7,104 bases of DNA from Nitrososphaerota archaeon (lineage in GTDB: Archaea > Thermoproteota > Bathyarchaeia > Bathyarchaeales > Bathycorpusculaceae), in NCBI GenBank assembly GCA_031283385.1, contig JAITBW010000118.1, forward strand, positions 1-7,104, written 5' to 3'. Below, piece by piece: positions 5,316-7,104 of the stretch (positions are counted from its first letter, which is position 1; every line of letters begins with the position of its first letter). Below the pieces are notes generated by a model. That model saw only the letters and a list, made by a program, of their open reading frames with translations. It did no database searches and had not been told where the DNA came from. A program made the position numbers and the translations under genes.

Positions 5316-6251
5316 ATGTGCTCTGAAGTTATTGGCGAATTTAAGTCTGTTACAAAACGGTTTGGGACTATAGTGGCACTTGACGGTCTTAGTTTGAAAA
5401 TATGCCGAGGCATCAATGGACTAATTGGTCCAAATGGCGTTGGCAAGACAACTGCTATACGATTAAGCTTAGGCTTAATTAAACCCTCTGCAGGTAATGC
5501 AGAACTATTTGGCTTTGATTGCTGGAACAAATCCAATGATATCCGAAGTAAAGTAGGTGTATTGTATGAAAAATTCGCCTTTTATGACCACCTGTCCGGT
5601 CTTGAACAGTTAAAGCTAATGACCAAGTTGAAGGGTGTGTCCGTTTCGTTGGTTGAAATTAAGGAACTTTTGAAACTTGTTGAACTTGATGCAAGTGCTC
5701 ATAATAGACGTATTAGTGGGTATTCGGCAGGAATGCGCCAAAGACTTGGTTTAGCCCAAGCCCTTTTGGGCAGTCCAGAGCTTGTGTTTCTTGATGAACC
5801 TACTTCAAATTTAGACCCATTAAATCGTGCAAAAATTCTCGAACTTATATCCTTTTTAAATAAAGAACAAGATATTTCATTTTTGATTTCAAGTCACATA
5901 TTGTCTGAACTTGAAAAAATATGTGATAATTTTATCTTAATAAATAAAGGTAAATTATTACGTCAAGGAACTTTAGAACAAATGTTTGATAAATCGGACA
6001 TAACAACGTTTATTGTTAAGGTGCAACCGGCTGAGTCAGTGGAGGCTCTTTTGAAAAATGAAGAGTATGTTGAGACTTTATCAATAATTGATAACTCTCT
6101 ACATGTTGCTGTGCGTGATGCTGAGTTGTTTAAGCGGCGTTTACCTTTGCTTATAAGTCAAGCTGGGGCATCTTTGGATGAAATGGGAATTGTAAAACCT
6201 GATCTAGAGGCTGTTTTTAAATCAGCTGTTGAGGAGGTTCAAAAAAATTGA
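5316..6251 (+). CDS. ABC transporter ATP-binding protein (ABC-2 exporter type)
   Basis: ATPase subunit of a drug/lipid/antibiotic-type exporter, 311 aa from ATG 5316. It begins VIGEFKSVTKRFGTIVALDGLSL, with Walker A GPNGVGKTT at 38-46, a Q-loop region with Glu in VGVLYEKF, signature YSAGMRQR at 136-143 (SAGM in place of SGGQ, usual for this group), Walker B LVFLDEP at 156-162 with catalytic Glu161, D-loop NLDP at 165-168 and H-loop His194. Residues about 230-311 form the small C-terminal domain typical of these ATPases (DUF4162-like), ending PDLEAVFKSAVEE. The reading frame is open back to 5193, but the N terminus of the family and the TATA box at 5271-5278 favour 5316; the ATG at 5292 is the alternative, adding 8 aa. 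The permease gene begins at the stop codon (TGATG), so the two make one transporter. The substrate cannot be told from the sequence. Confidence 0.95.
   Translation: MCSEVIGEFKSVTKRFGTIVALDGLSLKICRGINGLIGPNGVGKTTAIRLSLGLIKPSAGNAELFGFDCWNKSNDIRSKVGVLYEKFAFYDHLSGLEQLKLMTKLKGVSVSLVEIKELLKLVELDASAHNRRISGYSAGMRQRLGLAQALLGSPELVFLDEPTSNLDPLNRAKILELISFLNKEQDISFLISSHILSELEKICDNFILINKGKLLRQGTLEQMFDKSDITTFIVKVQPAESVEALLKNEEYVETLSIIDNSLHVAVRDAELFKRRLPLLISQAGASLDEMGIVKPDLEAVFKSAVEEVQKN
6233..6238 (+). promoter_or_regulatory. Strong Shine-Dalgarno for the permease gene
   Basis: GGAGGT, inside the last codons of the ATPase gene, lies 12 bases before ATG 6251 and 9 bases before an in-frame TTG at 6248. It supports translational coupling of ATPase and permease. 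Confidence 0.65.
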
Positions 6252-7093
6252 TGTTTGGAACAGGTTGGACGTTATTGAAGGCTGAGATGGGTAAGGTTTG
6301 GGACAGGCCTATATTAGAGATTACTGTTGCTCTTATGTCTGTACTGGTACTTTCTTCGGCATCACCACATTTTAGTTTTGAACTTTCTTCCCAGTTTTCC
6401 GCTAATTTTTGGTATATGCTAACTGGTAGTGTGAGTCTTTCTGTGAAAGCATTGTTGTTGCCATTGGTTGTTATGTGTGGAGTTTTAGTTGCTTTGTCTT
6501 TTGCTAGGGATTATGAGTCGGGGTTGATGCAATCAGTTTTATCTCTGCCTGTGTCTCGTAAAATGTTTTTTGTGGCAAAGTTTTTTGCTATAATTTTACC
6601 TTTGACTTTGCTTTCTTGGGGGTTTACTACTTTTTTTGTGGGGCTTACTTTTTATCCTGAGTTTTGGCTTGTTTTAAAGGCTTCTTTTTTTGTTTTACCT
6701 GTTGTATTTTTGGTTTTAATGTTTTGCGGAGGTATAGGTGTTCTAGTTTCTTTAATGATAAAACGAACTATTCCTTCAGTGTTAGCGGCATTGCTTGTGA
6801 ATATTTTTTTCTGGTACCCAACGTCCGTAGACACTGTTAACACACTTAGGGAGGGAGTTGGTTATGCTAATTATTTGTGTTTAACGCCTTATAAAGGGGC
6901 TTTAGTATTTTTGGATAGATTGACTGGGTATACTCCGCCTAGGATGATGGGGGTTGAGGATGCGTTAGAGTTTTCTCTTTCTACTAGTAGTACTCTGACA
7001 CAATTAAATTTTAGGGTAGAGAAATTTGAGTTTTCCTCTTGCATTCTTAGTTGTAAAGTGCCAGTTAACAGTTTTAGAGCCAGCATTACGTGA
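6251..7093 (+). CDS. ABC-2-type permease subunit, short C-terminal end
   Basis: Membrane partner of the preceding ATPase, 280 aa from ATG 6251, which shares one base with the ATPase stop; a TTG at 6248 would add one residue. Hydrophobic segments lie at about 21-37, 66-84, 106-131, 144-170 and 174-189. The RDYESGLMQSVLSLPVSRK stretch (86-104) after the second segment is typical of ABC-2 permeases and would contact the ATPase. ABC-2 permeases of this type usually have six membrane helices. Here the last 90 or so residues are polar, rich in Ser and Thr (LEFSLSTSSTLTQLNF), and contain no sixth helix. The end may be a natural outside domain, a truncated gene, or the result of a frameshift; no hydrophobic continuation is evident in the other two frames before the window ends. 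Codons are strongly T-rich, as expected for a hydrophobic protein in an AT-rich genome. Confidence 0.85.
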   Translation: MFGTGWTLLKAEMGKVWDRPILEITVALMSVLVLSSASPHFSFELSSQFSANFWYMLTGSVSLSVKALLLPLVVMCGVLVALSFARDYESGLMQSVLSLPVSRKMFFVAKFFAIILPLTLLSWGFTTFFVGLTFYPEFWLVLKASFFVLPVVFLVLMFCGGIGVLVSLMIKRTIPSVLAALLVNIFFWYPTSVDTVNTLREGVGYANYLCLTPYKGALVFLDRLTGYTPPRMMGVEDALEFSLSTSSTLTQLNFRVEKFEFSSCILSCKVPVNSFRASIT

Positions 7094-7104
7094 AACCTCC
7101 CACA

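Noticed and set aside
5098..5373. Open frame of 91 codons in the divergent gap, hydrophobic in parts
   Set aside because: It runs out of frame into the ABC ATPase gene, covers the palindrome and TATA box, has no ribosome site, and resembles no family I know.
1..7104. CRISPR array, tRNA, rRNA or defence gene cluster
   Set aside because: No regularly spaced repeats or RNA gene pattern was seen, and no nuclease-helicase type cluster; the GIY-YIG protein is a common stand-alone housekeeping type.

Overview
The window looks like a piece of an AT-rich archaeal chromosome. The evidence is a two-ring Cdc48/VAT-type AAA+ ATPase with an archaeal-style N domain, archaeal TATA-like elements about 25-40 bases upstream of several starts, a dolichol/polyprenol-kinase-type membrane enzyme, and a small archaeal winged-helix gene. 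The mix (Cdc48 followed by a 76-aa winged-helix protein, a CooT-like protein, a HAD-polyprenol kinase fusion) suggests Thermoproteota, possibly Bathyarchaeia. That placement is inference from memory of gene content and is not proven by the sequence.

Layout. 1-560: the decayed 3' part of an IS5-family (DDE_Tnp_4) transposase with three frame breaks, running off the left edge. 668-853: a 61-aa CooT-family (predicted nickel-binding) gene with its own TATA-like element. 1007-3439: a two-gene operon, cdc48 followed after 15 bases by a small winged-helix protein whose Shine-Dalgarno overlaps the cdc48 stop. 3490-3762: a UPF0213-type GIY-YIG endonuclease. 3785-5026 (minus): a fusion of a HAD-like phosphatase domain and a dolichol-kinase-like membrane domain, convergent with the GIY-YIG gene. 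5027-5315: a divergent control region holding a perfect 16-bp palindrome next to a TATA box. 5316-7093: a two-gene ABC exporter operon (ATPase and ABC-2-type permease, touching at TGATG).

How the genes may work together. Cdc48 would use ATP to unfold or extract proteins. The winged-helix protein translated right after it could be its regulator or act in the same process, but this is inferred only from coupling. The HAD-kinase fusion probably acts on isoprenoid alcohol phosphates (glycan carrier lipid), at the membrane. The ABC pair is a self-contained exporter of unknown substrate. The CooT-like gene fits nickel handling for CO dehydrogenase-type metabolism, but no such enzyme is encoded here.

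I found no rRNA, tRNA, CRISPR array or clear defence system. The items most worth following are the near-identical DNA block coding both Walker A loops of Cdc48, the altered HAD motif IV in the kinase fusion, the cdc48/winged-helix coupling, and the palindromic operator candidate of the ABC operon.
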